A DNA stretch of 64,000 nt from Paramyrothecium sp. XJ0827 (lineage: Eukaryota; Ascomycota; Sordariomycetes; Hypocreales; Stachybotryaceae): the NCBI GenBank assembly GCA_020881915.1, contig JAJFPB010000004.1, forward strand, positions 1,612,001-1,676,000, in the 5' to 3' direction. This document shows, piece by piece, positions 38,976 through 51,370 of this stretch. Both the position numbers and the translations under genes were made by a program. The number at the start of each line of letters is the position of its first letter. Position 1 is the stretch's first letter. The notes under the pieces were generated by a model. That model was not told the DNA's origin and did no database searches. It was given only the letters and a program-made list of their open reading frames with translations.

Positions 38976-41900
38976 CGGCCAAACTAAAAATGCCCATGCC
39001 TCTCGGAGGAAACGAAATTGTGGGAGTGAGGAGTGCAGTTGGCATCTGATCATTCAAGGAGAGGGTCGCGAAAATATGGAGGTCTGCCACGAGAGCTGCA
39101 GCTTCCTGATGTACTATTATGACTGATGGTTTTACTTTGTTTACATAGCGTTTGCGGTTTGTGGTTTGGCATCTTGTTCTTCCATTCTAATGGGCACATT
39201 TTGTTCAGCGATAGATTTCTTTCTGTTCAGCTAGCGACTATGTTTATTATAGCGATGTTGAGTGGTCATGGCACTCATCATGGGATTGCATGCGGCACAA
39301 TTTTCAAGGTATTTTTTTCTCTTTAAGGGAACAAGGGCTACTCATGCCTCACAATTCTTCCATCATATGTCTGTCCTCTAAAAGTTCGACTACGCGTTGG
39401 AAAAGGCAACGTATAGCTGCTGTAACTCGTAGGCAAAAGCATCACACTGTGTCGTTCCCGTCGCTCGACGCAGGGAGTCGAGGTGAGCGACAATGAACGA
39501 GGCAAGTCTCAATGAGGAAAGAATTCCCGCCGAGACGTCATCGGAACTGTTATCAGAGCTGCCTGATGGAACTGATCGGGGCGTCATTCGAGAGACAATG
39601 ACCTACGAATAGTTGGGATCCTTTGGAGATTGGCGTCCAAAGGAATCTTACCAGCATCTAATCGGGTGTCATGCAAGGTTGATCCTTGGCACAGGTGGCT
39701 TTGCCCGGGATGTGGTGGGAAGCCGGGGCATTGCCTACCGATGCGACATCGAATGCGGCAATAATCCAGAATGGCTAACGTCAGTACCTACTTACGCAAC
39801 GAACTAGTACGCATGCCATAAAAGGTTTGCGACAGTGTCTAGCATGGCTGGGAACAGATGGGTTTGAGTCTTTTGCTGGACAGACGAGGACAAGTTCGTG
39901 GCTACGAGCGGAACCTCGGCAGACCTGTCTGCGGGCGGGTAAGCGGCAGTGCTTGGCCTCTGGATGTTGAGTAAGATGATCTCTCGGAAGGGAACCAATG
40001 ATGTACGCCGAGAATTTCTTTATTATTTTTATTTTTTGGGTGATTTGCCGTTTGGACATGGACGGCTTCCGCACCCATGTGTATCCGAGTCATTATTTTG
40101 CGCGACGTGGGCGCAAAATGATGCATCTTTGTCTCTTTTCTTTTTGACACGAGGACCACCAAAACCCCTCTTTCTCAGCTCCAGGTACATGCAGTGGACG
40201 TAATCTGTCTTGCAGACGCCAGGCTCCTCTTGATTCGACGTAAGCGGGACCGGTTCCTGGGGAGGAGCTGGAGGGACCCTCTGGCAATCCTTTACACCAC
40301 CCCCATGGATCGGTCTGGAACAAATTGTGGCATGCCAGCAACGCCTGACTTCGGAGAGGAGAACAAGGGCTGCCAGTGCGAAATGGCGTAATGGCTGAGC
40401 TTCTGGCGAACCCTAGCACCTCGAGGAGGCTTCAGACGCAGAGGCAATGGAGGGGCGAGACTATTTTGTGGAACTCAACGTAGGGAGGGGTTGTTTTGTT
40501 TCATGCATTTCTTGGTCCCAGCAGGCTCATACGGACAACGTCAGGCTTCGAAGCCAAGGAGACACGAATCGCAGCTCAGTGACACGTCTCAAAATAGGCC
40601 AAAGAGACGCAGCGGGCCGAAGGGGGGGAGGGGCCCTGCGGAGAACTATCTTGGACTAAGTGCCAACTACAGTACAGTAAGTACCTCGGTCACTGTAAGG
40701 AACCCCCCTTGGGTAGGTCAAAAGGCACTGGAGCGGTGTGAGGTGGGTTTTGGAAGCCGTGTTGTTGAGCAGAGGCCCTGTGCCCTAACAAAGGTACTCG
40801 TCCATCCCCAACGGAACTTCTGGCGAAGGAAGGCAAAAGGTAAGTAATTAGCGCTCCGGACAAGCGCTATACGGCAGAATGGGACAGTCGCCGCAGGGAA
40901 ACCCGAAAGGAGACGGTCGCGCCGCGTCTCCGGCTCTGGGGAGGTGAAGGCATTGCCTTTCGCGGCCTAGCAAGCACAAACGCCAACCGAGCTAAATCAG
41001 GAAACGCAGGCCGATCGAACCCCAGTGGCCCCATCCCCAGTGTCGGAGCCCGGCACGCTGGAATTCCTGGGCAATGGGGGCTTGTCCCGAGGTGGCCGGG
41101 ACAACAGTACCTCTGTACGGTACGTGGTCTGTAGGGATACCGTCCATCTGGGCACGAGGCCATGTGTCCAGCCCGGACATGTGCTGAGCAAGTATTCTCG
41201 CCTTCCGGATTCATCACGTGTCTTGGACACATGACAAAAACAACTAACGACCTGCAATGACTGCACTGTAAGAACAGCCACAGAGGAAGAGGGACGGCGT
41301 AAGGGCGGGATGCGTTGGTTTGCGGTACAGGTGGTGGTGGCACGGAAGAATTGGCATGCGAGCTGCGCAATCTGCGATCCACCACCCCCTGGGGACACAG
41401 GAGAGAGACACCCTCAGTCAGACGGACGGACGGACTCTGCAGCTGCTCCGTATGTACTTTTTTTTTTTTGCCCTAATCCTCCCTAGGGTACCTTGCCTGA
41501 TCCTACACCCGGCAGCGCGGCTGAAGGAAGCTTCTTCTTTCTGTAAGGCAAGGCATATCATGACCCGCCTGGTAAAGATGTAGCGGTGTTGGACCTAACG
41601 AAAGTATGCCTGGTGGTCTGAGACCCCCCCAATCCCATCCCAGAGCAAAAAGCAGAGCTCGCACCCGGATTTCTCGGCTGCATTAGACACGGCCGTATCT
41701 ATAGGAATTGAAATCAACCGATAGCTTGGGAGGGGTGACGTTCAAGACAGCTTGTCTGCCTCTTCGTTCCATGCCCTCACACGTGTTTTGGCCTTTGCGC
41801 CTCTCTTGACAACTCCGCCTTTTCCTTTTCTTCTGTCTCGCTCTCTTTATTCCTCGCTTCTGTTCGGGCAGGGCTCCGGATGTGCTTTAGAATCATCTTA

Positions 41901-42703
41901 CCTTATCATTGACCGCTTTCCATTTGACGTGCTGTCTCCCCCGTCTCTGTCCTCCCCCCCTTTCTTTCACACTTCCTCTCTCTCTCCTTCATTTTCATCA
42001 CTCCCTCGCAGCCAATTGCGACTCCGACTCCCACTCCAGCGGAACGAAAGCGTGTGCGGGCTGATCCCTACGGTGGGCTTTTTTCCTCGGACGGCTCAAC
42101 TGATCAGCCCATCGTCCCGCCGGGTTGAGCGCGTCTGGATTTGGGGATCTTCGATCACTGCCTGGTTCCGCACCTGGCCTCCCCCATCTCGCCGCCGCGG
42201 CGCCCCCCCTACCGTTAGCCAAGCCAAGCCCGTGTGGACAAAAGAAGTCCAATTCACAGCGACCACAACCGTCAACTACGTCACCCCCGCAGCGCCCCTC
42301 GCTCCAACACGCAGCACCAAGCGCCAGCAACGATACCGATACCTTGCCATTGCATCGCATCGCCTTCCGCACCGCCCTACCAGAGCGCTGGAAGTGTCGC
42401 ACACACCCACAGCTAGGAAACGGGAGCGATCCCCATCCCTGCCAAGGAGACTATAAAAAAATTAGAAGAGTACCGGTACCCAGAACTTCCCCAGACCGGT
42501 TGCAGGCCGTAAGGTACCCGGGACCTCGCTAGCTCTCCCCAGCTTGGCGGTTGAGCATTTCAGCCTCGTAGCTCTAACCCCCCCACTACCCCCTACCGCC
42601 CACTACCGTACGGTAGGTAGGTAGGTGCACCTTGCCTGGACAGTGTCAGTCCCCTGCACCGCCATACCCCATTACGACACCATCTCTGGGCACTCATGTC
42701 ACC
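38976..42703. other. Long intergenic region upstream of the Psd2-type decarboxylase gene
   Basis: 3.7 kb without a supportable gene. The last kilobase (about 41750-42700) is strongly C/T-rich and contains GGTACC/ACCGTAC words (42469-42480, 42508-42517, 42605-42630), consistent with promoter and leader. A 234-codon open frame at 41752-42456 has no ATG near its start and Pro/Ser-rich composition, so it is not called. Confidence 0.45.
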
Positions 42704-45700
42704 ATGGTCCGCAGCATCTTTCCCACTCGACTGCTTTCCTCCGCCGCCTCTTCTACCACCTCGCTCCCTAACGTCACCTCCCATCCCTCCGCCTCCTCCG
42801 TGTCCTGCAACTCTTCACATCACCACTGCAGAACACCCATACCAATGCGTTCCAAAGCCGAAAGTGTCAGTCCCGTCAGGGACATGGGCAACGGCCTGAC
42901 TCTCAGGGTCAACATAATCAAGGTATGTTGCATGCTTTATTCTCGCCCCGCGTGGCCTCTTCCACCGCCCCAAATGCTCTTGGGAGTCCTCCATCTCCTT
43001 TTCCCCCATCCCTACCGCCGATGGAAGCTTTTGCTGACTAGGACTGTTGAACATAGGCCAAAGATTTGGCAGCCAAAGACCGCGGAGGCACCTCTGATCC
43101 CGTAAGTGCTGCAGTGCCGGAACACTCTGCTCACGACTCTTCCCTTCCTCCCACCGCTATTGTCACTTTTGCTGACCGCATCGGCTCCATTGATGCGTAA
43201 CAGTACCTGGTCATCACGCTCGGCGATTCCCGCGTCGTTACCCACTCGGTGCCAAAGAACCTGAATCCCGAATGGAACGTAGTTGAACAGCTCCCCATCA
43301 ACTCGATCAACAGCCTTCTCCTAAATGTCATATGCTGGGACAAGGACCGCTTCGGCAAGGACTACATGGGCGAGTTCGACCTCGCACTCGAAGAGATCTT
43401 CCAGAACGAGAGAATCGAACAAGAACCACAATGGTACCGCCTCAAGAGCAAACGGCCTGGCAAAAAGACGAGCGTCGTTTCCGGCGAGGTCTTGCTACAA
43501 TTTACCCTCCTCGACAGTAGCAACCCGAATGCCACGCCCCAACAGATCTTCGATAAGCTATACGGCCTCGTCAAGACCGTTTCCATCGGCGGCTCTCGGA
43601 ACGTGACACCATCCATGACCCCTACCCTTGCCCCCACCCGCGTATCGAGACCTGGGCCGTCTTCATCGCCCGAGGAGGGCACCGCAGACGAGGACGAAGA
43701 TGACGTGGACGACATCGACAGCGAGACGCCGGACGACGCCGACGACCCGTCCAAGCCCGAGACGGCCGAGAAGCGAAGAAGACGCCACAGGATTGCGCGC
43801 TTGAAAAGGAAACGGCGTCAGAACCCGTATGCCTTCACCAATGGCAGCCAGGTAGTCGGCATTATCTTCCTGGAGATTTTCAAGATCACCGACCTTCCGC
43901 CCGAGTCGAACCTCACGAGGACAAGTTTCGACATGGACCCCTTCGTCGTGGCTTCTCTTGGCAAGAAGACGTACCGCACTCGCCGCGTTCGGCACAACCT
44001 CAACCCTGTCTACAATGAGAAGATGCTCTTCCAGGTCCTGTCCCACGAGCAGGCCTACTCCTTCTCCTTCACTGTCATCGACCATGATAGGTACTCTAAC
44101 AACGATTTCATCGCGTCGTGTGATCTACCCGTCCCGGAGTTGATTGAGAGAGCCCCCCAAGCCAATCCGAAAACGGGCCTGTATGAACTACCCGAGCCGA
44201 CAGAGCACGCGCCGGCCTCACGACCTCGGTTTAGGAAGCTGGGGTTGTCACGATCATCCTCCTCGCAGAGCCTGAGCAAGATGATGCTGCGCCCGTCACT
44301 CTCCAAGAACCCCTCTAGTGCTAGCACCACATCGCAGGGTGGTGGCTTGGTGGATGCGAGCCAGGCACAAGCTCTCAACCAGAGCCTCCAAGTCCCAGGT
44401 GAACCGACGTCCCACGGTGTCGATGCCACTGAAGCTGCGATGGATGCCGAGGACCCCTACTTCCATGATTTCACGATACCTCTCAAGATGAAGAATCTGG
44501 ACAAGTGGGAAAGCAAGCATAACCCTCAGCTCTACGTACGAGCAAAGTATATGCCATATGCGGCCTTGCGACAACAGTTTTGGCGCGCTCTGCTCAAGCA
44601 GTACGATACGGACGAGAGTGGTCTGATCAGCCGGGCTGAGCTCACCACGATGCTGGACACGCTGGGCTCGACGCTCAAGGAGTCGACTATTGATAGCTTC
44701 TTCCAAAGATTCCCACACAAGGCGGCCGATAATGAAGAGACGTGGGATCTTACCATGGACGAGGCGGTCATTTGCTTAGAGGATCAGTTGGAAAAAAGGA
44801 GCAAGCCGTCGACTTCTATCCCGGACAAGCTTCGTAACCTAGCCCCGGATGTGAAGGGCTTCTTCAACACCCACAGCAAAACCGCGGATTCCGATGTCAG
44901 CGACACGCCAGACATGTCGGGAACCTCGACACCACTCTTGCCTACCGATGCCCAAGTCGCATCGATCAATGTCTCGGGGCTTAGCACACCCGGTGAGGAT
45001 GATTCCTCGACAGACAAGGACGATCCGTCAGACGGGAACGACGAACACGTGATTGAGATCAAGGAGTGTCCCATCTGCCATCAGCCGCGCCTCAACAAGC
45101 GGAGGGACGCAGACATTGTTACCCACATCGCCACATGCGCGAGCCAGGACTGGCGTCAGGTTAGCAGCGTGCTCCTTGGCGGCTTCGTGACCGCAAGCCA
45201 AGCGCAGCGCAAGTGGTACTCGAAGGTGATAACTAAGATCTCGTACGGCGGCTACAAGCTGGGCGCCAACTCTGCCAACATCCTTGTCCAGGATCGGATC
45301 ACGGGTCAGATTACCGAGGAAAAGATGAGCGTCTATGTGAGGCTCGGCATTCGCCTGCTGTACAAGGGCCTGAAGTCTCGCGACATGGAAAACAAACGAA
45401 GTAAGTACTCACTCCACACGGGAACATGACATGATGGCCAAGCAGACGCTAACCCGACTCTAGTCCGCAAAATGCTGAAGAGCTTGAGCATCAAGCAAGG
45501 CAGGAAGTTTGACGATCCGGCATCCAAGGATGAGATTGAGAAGTTCATCGAGTTTCACCGTCTTGATATGTCGGAGGTGCTGCTCCAGATTGATGAGTTC
45601 AAGAACTTTAACGAATTCTTCTATCGTGCGCTCAAGCCGGGCTCACGTCCATGCTCAGCCCCTCACAACCCCAAGATCATCGTCTCGCCTGCGGACTGCC

Positions 45701-46719
45701 GCAGCGTCATGTTCAATCATATGACCCAAGCGACAAAGATCTGGGTCAAGGGGCGAGACTTCAACATCAAGCGCCTGCTCGGCGATGCCTACCCCGAAGA
45801 CGCCTCCCGTTACGAGGGTGGTGCCCTCGGTATCTTCCGGTTGGCACCGCAGGACTACCACCGGTTCCATATCCCCGTGGATGGTGTGATGGACAAGCCC
45901 AAAACAATCGAGGGCGAGTACTATACAGTCAACCCCATGGCCATCCGCTCCGCGCTGGACGTGTACGGAGAAAACGTCAGGGTGCTCGTGCCCATTAACA
46001 GCGTCGAGCATGGCCGCGTCATGGTTATCTGTGTCGGTGCCATGATGGTTGGCAGCACCGTCATCACGCGGAAGGAAGGCGAGCAGGTGAGACGGGCAGA
46101 GGAGCTGGGCTACTTTAAGTTTGGCGGAAGTACCATTCTGCTTCTCTTTGAGCCTGGCAGGATGCGATTTGATGACGATTTGGTGGATAACTCTAACAGT
46201 GCTCTTGAAACTCTTGTAAGATGCCGAACCCTTAGCCAGGAAACACTCAGATATACTGACAAGACGAACACAGGTACGGGTGGGTATGTCGGTTGGACAC
46301 TCGCCTGACCAGCCACAGTGGACTCCGGACATGCGCAAGGACGAGCAGGAGATCACGGAAGCGGAGAAGCAGAACGCGATGCGGCGTATCCAGGGCAGCA
46401 TTTCCGTGTCACCGGAGGACTTGCACACCCCCGGCGCCAGCGAAGAAGACGACGGAAAGAAGGCCAGACGTAAGTCTGTAGCCCCTACAGTCAATACGCT
46501 TGCAGCGTCGGCCATGTAGGAAACAGACATGGTTGGAGCAAGCTCGGAGCACTGGGCATAGGGATTGATCGGGACCAGACCAAGCATGACAGGGTATTTA
46601 GACGGGACGAGTGGCAAGCGTTACATCCGGGTACTGGCGGGCATCTGGTTAGTTTATGTAACAGCGCTCCAGGATGTCGACACAAGCTTTTGATAGACGG
46701 GTGCAAGTTCACCTTATGA
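42704..46719 (+). CDS. Phosphatidylserine decarboxylase, C2/EF-hand Psd2 type
   Basis: Decarboxylates phosphatidylserine to phosphatidylethanolamine in endosomal/Golgi/vacuolar membranes. Exons 42704-42922, 43057-43101, 43204-45400, 45464-46215, 46274-46469, 46520-46719; about 1202 residues. Order: C2 domain (about 66-170, AKDLAAKDRGGTSDPYLVIT), acidic linker, second C2 (about 306-400, MDPFVVASLGKKTYRTRRV), EF-hand loop (DTDESGLISRAE, about 555), a CPIC...H-x3-C zinc-ribbon-like motif (about 708), then the decarboxylase (about 780-1060) with FRLAPQDYHRFHIPVDG and the self-cleavage/pyruvoyl site FGGST at about 1039-1043, as in yeast Psd2. The 3' end is uncertain: without the 50-nt intron 46470-46519 the protein would stop at 46519 (1152 residues). 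I prefer the spliced form because the donor is perfect GTAAGT and 65 protein-like codons follow. Confidence 0.93.
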
Positions 46720-47278
46720 TGGTTACGAAATGGAAGAACACGTTCAGGGCAGCCAAGACGAAATTTGCATACTGTGAAGCAAAATAGTAGAGCCACAGGG
46801 GGGTCAAAAAACATGAAATCGTTTGTTTCCCTGGTCGTGTCTAATCAGCCCTTGGGCCGAGACGACATCAGCTGAAGACTATATGCATTTGACGCCGTGA
46901 TGCTCCTGATTCCCCCCCCCCGGTAACGCCCAAATCGCAATGTCCAATCCAATGCAACTCAGTGAGAACAGAACATGTGGACAAATGTCCATCAGCCTTT
47001 CGAGGCTAAAAGTGTATATCCACATGAATGGTGATGTGGGGGTAGCTGAATGAGAATGACGTGGGCGCTTCTCGTGACCGCTCGCTAAGGGTAGCTTCCG
47101 ACGGGGCGTGATGTCGCCATTGTGGGGGAGCGCGCAACGTCCGAGAAAGCCTGGGTAGGTGTAGTGCAGATCCTCGATTAGAAAAGGAGATGCGTGTTGC
47201 ATCATAACGCGGAGTGGATCATGGAGAGAAAGTCAGAGGGCGGGTTGTGAGAATTCGAGTTCGAATGGGACACGGTTC
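46720..47278. other. Intergenic region
   Basis: About 560 bp downstream of the Psd2-type gene. Apart from a short C-run near 46913-46922 nothing is distinctive. Confidence 0.4.
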
Positions 47279-47476
47279 TCAACGACTGCTGGACCGGGAC
47301 CTCGGCAGGGCCGTCGCGTCCACGGAGCTCTTCTCGGGGGACGAGGAGCGGGAGCGCGGCAGGGAGATGGTGCCGAAGGCGGCGGCGGCGTCGGGCGTCC
47401 TGGGTTGACGGGTCTGCTGCCAGGAGGTGCAGAATTGCTTGCAGAGGTGGGCGGACATGGTGTAAGTGGGAGCCAT
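47279..47476 (-). CDS. Possible small Ser/Arg-rich protein
   Basis: A 65-residue frame starts at an ATG in a GCAGCCATGG context and reads MAPTYTMSAHLCKQFCTSWQ onward. It contains the same short motif twice: LPRSRSSSPEKSS and, at the very end, LPRSRSSSR. Composition and the internal repeat suggest a real, phosphorylatable small protein, but I do not recognise the family and no intron supports it. Longer upstream codons in the same frame are open as far as 47662. Confidence 0.35.
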   Translation of the reverse strand: MAPTYTMSAHLCKQFCTSWQQTRQPRTPDAAAAFGTISLPRSRSSSPEKSSVDATALPRSRSSSR

Positions 47477-49190
47477 GGCTGCTTGCTCGTGGAGTCGTCG
47501 CAGGGAGGAGGAACGTTGTTGTACACTTCTGAAAGCCAAGGCTAGAAAGACGATGGGCAAGTCTCGGTAGAGATGCTGGAATGCGAGCTTCGAGTCTGGA
47601 AAAGCAAGCAAGTTGAAGGGAGGGGAAAGACGATAAAAAGGGGTGATTTGAGGTTGGCGCAAGGTGATGAATGGGAAGGAAATATGAACGAGGTCAGTTC
47701 ATTCGTCTTATCGAGCCATGGTGGTGTTATAAGTCAGAAGGGAGCGGCAGGGGCAGACAAACACCTGGGGGGGGAGGGGGGTGTGGGTGGGTGTTGGAAA
47801 TGGCGCGAGCGGGAGGACATTTGGCCAGAGGTACCGCTACGAGGCGAGGCAGGCAACGCAGGGCATCCTGTGCATTTCTGCAGAACCGAAGCAAAACCAA
47901 GTTCAACAGACGGGGGAAAGGCGTGATCCAGGGCCAAGCACAGCCCGAGTACCGTACCGCGTGTGACTTCGATCGAACGAGTTTCGTCGCTGGGAGAGAG
48001 CAACACCCCACCCCACCCATCCCGAGCCTCGTTTGCCCCCCCATTGGTCAGAATGAGCATGCGAGTTGCCCTAGCGCACCTTATGTCTTCAGAGGCGCCT
48101 GCACTGACAAAGCCTCCTGCGTGGGGACTGATCAAGCTTGACAAAGCTATCGAAGCCAAACGTACAGAGTTGTCTGTACGAAACACCTTGATGCCCTGGC
48201 TGACCCTGCGGCTGCCCTGGTTTTGCGGGAATCATGGGAGTCACTTTAGTCAGAATGCAAGTCATACTTTGTCATCTGTTTCTTTTAGTTATACTAGAGG
48301 GAACACCGTGGAAAATAAACTCATGCTCATAGCAAGGTAATGCTTTGTTAGTAATACAGTACCCCGGACGGGGCACTTGTGGGCTTCTTTTCTCTTCCTT
48401 TGTCACACTCTCACCCACCACACCCGCATCTTATCCCAACATCGTGTTTGGCCCGCACGAGTTACCGGGAGAGGCAGCTCGCCAGCCCATCGTTCGATCA
48501 GGAACACCCCCGGCAAGGCGTGTCCCCTTTTTTTTTTTTTTTTCTTTCGCTGCAGGCCGTCCGGCCAGTCCAATGGGCGCGGTGCTATTGTCAGAAACGA
48601 AAGATTGTCAGGAGGTGTGGCGGTGCGGAATCGTATGACACTCTGGAAGTAAGTCGCAGAGTTGGGTTTTGCTTGGGCTGGTGCCGTGGCTTGACCGGGG
48701 CCCTCCGCAATCTGTGGCTGATGCTCTCCTCCGTGCCGACGGTACCCACCTTCTACAACCGGAAAGGGACCCCCGCCGCTGCCCGGACCGCCCGTTGAAG
48801 AATTGGCCCCAGCCCGGACGGAGGATCACTGCAGACTTTGCTCCGACCTGTGTTAAAAAAAGAGGGAAAGGACGGGGAAAAAAAAGAAAGCAGTAATATC
48901 ACATTGCACCGTGAGCATTTTTAAAACATTAAGACATTTCTCATTAGCAGTTAAGTCTAGTCCCCGAGGGTATATGGAAGAAAATAAAAACAATTGGACC
49001 ACACATGAACTCCGCCGCTCAACGGCACGTTTTACAGCCCGACACAATCCGAGATATCTGCCTGGACAATCGAAATGAGAGAAAAAAAGAAGTGGAGAAA
49101 AGAAGAAGAAGTGGCTTGCAGATCCCGAGAAAAGACAAGGCAGTCGGAGAGATTGTGCAATAAAACTGTGCCGGGCCAGCCAGGCCCTCT
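47477..49190. other. Intergenic region
   Basis: 1.7 kb with no supportable gene. It carries GTACCGTACC at about 47949-47958 and a T16 run (48528-48543). The part 48850-49100 is A/T-rich, consistent with the 3' flank of the DUF6536 gene. Confidence 0.45.
48528..48543. repeat. Poly(T) tract, 16 nt
   Basis: An uninterrupted run of 16 T on the + strand in noncoding DNA. Confidence 0.9.
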
Positions 49191-51370
49191 CTATACGTAA
49201 GCTGCGCCCGTCTGAACCACGCCTTGCGGGTTGTTGGAGAAGGCCGCGTGGCCTGTCTGCGAGTTGGTGGCCATGCGCACCACGCCCCAGCCGACCGGAA
49301 ACGTCACCATGTCCTCGCGTTCGAGCGGCGAGCGCTGGCACCGGGAGCTGATGATGACCGAGTTGGCGCCGCCTTGGAGGGCGAGCGGGTTGCCGGCGGG
49401 GCTTCCGTTCGAGTCCATCGTGCCGCTCAGGTTCGTGCGGCGCAGCGAGAGCACGAAGACGAGCAGGCCGACGAGGCCCAGCAGACCCAGGAGCACCGTG
49501 AGCGGCAGGGGGCTGATGCCGATGGCGGCCACGGACTCGCCGTCCTCGTTGACGGCGACGAGGTACGCGGACTGGTTGACGAGGAACCCGATGCCGACGA
49601 AGATGAAGAAGAGTAGCCACGAGTAGATCCGCGGGAGCGTCAGGTAGAGCGAGCTGGTCTGGGAGCCCATCGGTCGCCCGTTGGAGATGCGGAGCGGGAG
49701 CAGCGTGCCGGGAATGGCGAACTGGGAGAACTCGTGCGAGAGGAAGAAGAGGGTGACGAGGGCGTTCGTCGAGAGGTAGAGCACGGCGAATAGAACATGC
49801 GGCAAGGCGACGACGAGGGCGATGGCGGCATCTGGCGGTCCCGTTCGAAAGGTGTAGGCCGAGTTGATGTGGCCGAATGCCTTGAACGCGTCGTCCGTGT
49901 CGTCGTCGAGCGTCTTGGCAAACGCCGCCGCGGCCAGGCCCGCGCAGACCAGCCAGAAGACCAGCCAGCCCATCGTCCAGCGCAGGGCCGAGGCCGTCTG
50001 CATCCAGCGGTGCGACTGCGGCTCCCACGTCCTGGGCTTGGGCGTGCGCGCCAGGGGGCCCGGCACCTCCCGCCGCCGCAGCAGGCAGACTCCGCGCGTC
50101 GTCGGGTCGGGACTCGCGAGGAAGGAGCTGATGGCGTCCCCGAGGGTGACGATGGGGTCCAGGCGCGGCCGGCCCATGGCGAGGGCGATGGCGATGACGA
50201 AGAGCACGTTGAGGGCGACGGTGACGACCAGCATGACGTTGTTGAGGACGAGCGAGCAGCCGTCTTCGGTGGCCGTGACCATGACAAGAGAATTATAGCT
50301 GCGAGGGGCGCGGGCACAAGTCAGCCATCGCCAACGGATGAAAACAAAGCGTTGCAGCGGCAACGGAGGGTTCAGCGAGCGGGAACGTACATTACTTGGG
50401 AGGCCAAAGCTAGCACCACAATCGCGGCGGCGAGGGACGCTCGGATGCCGTTGATGAAGAGCAGGTTCCGAAGCGAGGGGATGCCAATGTCGACCCAGCT
50501 CTCCTGGCGATGGGCGATGTCGATCTCGGCGCGGGTCGGGCTGCTGAGAACCTGGAAGGCGTAGTTAGCGCCGGCGAGGACGATGAGGCCGAGGATGTTG
50601 ACGGCCACGCTGATGCCGTAGGAGATGCCGTTGATGGCGGCGCACTCGCCGCGGCGCAGCTCCAGCTGGCCGTTGAGCATGCGAGCCCTCCGGGCGGCGA
50701 GGGCGAGGCAGACGACGGCGACGATGAGGGCGACGAGGCCCAGCAGGATGTTGATGGCGACGCCGCCGCGCCAGCCGGTCGTGAGCATCTTCAGGGTCAG
50801 GGGCTGCCTGGGCTCGTTGCCGAGGATGCCGGCCTTGTCGTCGTCATGGAGCTGCTGGTCGGCGTTGCAGTAGAAGTCGGCGGTCATGGAGCGGTGGTGG
50901 CGGGGGTTCTGGTAGTGCGGGTTCTGGGCGCCGCGGCGCAGCTCGCGCTTGCGGGCGAGCGACTCGGGGGTCTCGCCGCGCATGAAGTTGACGACGTAGT
51001 CCGGGACGATGTCGGCCTCGAGGACGCTGGAGACGGGGCGGCCGAACCCCCACGCGGCGGGACGGAAGATGGAGCTCCTGGTCTGGGCGGTGGTCGGGTG
51101 GCTCGTGGAGTACTCGGAGGCCCTGATGGAGTGAAAGGGCCACTGCACGGTGCCGCGACCGCTGCCGCTCGAGGCCACGGTGGGCGCCGAGGTGGGAGGA
51201 CGGAGCTCGCTGGGTCTTTTGACGAGGAAGACGAACATGTTAGTCTGGATGTCCTGCTCTACATGGGGCAGGCCGGCAACTCACGTTGAGCTTCCGATTC
51301 GAAAGTGGTGACCCTTGCGGTCAGGTCGGTGCGACCGCAGAGGGTCGAGATCTGAGAATATGGACGGCAT
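49191..51370 (-). CDS. DUF6536 multi-pass membrane protein
   Basis: Fungal membrane protein of unknown function. Exons 51370-51285, 51215-50391, 50298-49191; 672 residues. Exon 1 (MPSIFSDLDPLRSHRPDRKG) was added because it splices in frame to PSELRPPTSAP and a GA-rich leader lies directly before its ATG. The DUF6536 core is at about 180-300: GWRGGVAINILLGLVALIVA, RRGECAAINGISYGISVAVN, the signature SSPTRAEIDIAHRQ, WVDIGIPSLRNL, then ASQVIYNSLV. At least eight hydrophobic segments can be counted, the last near the C-terminus (PLPLTVLLGLLGLVGLLVFV). The tail is polar and probably cytosolic. GC content is higher than in most neighbours, but codon use is normal for a fungal gene. Confidence 0.88.

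Noticed and set aside
39493..39807. Frame of 39 codons, a TAG, then 64 more codons in the same frame
   Set aside because: Could be a decayed gene, but neither part resembles a known family and the lengths are within chance.
41752..42456. 234-codon open frame on the plus strand before the Psd2-type gene
   Set aside because: It has no ATG near its beginning and reads as Ser/Pro/Arg-rich sequence from a pyrimidine-rich leader.
47240..47275. GAGTTCGAATGGGAC resembling a tRNA B box
   Set aside because: No matching A box, acceptor or anticodon stems within tRNA length.
49224..51289. Long plus-strand frames antisense to the DUF6536 gene
   Set aside because: They are shadows of a GC-rich coding region; the minus strand has the family motifs and splice sites.
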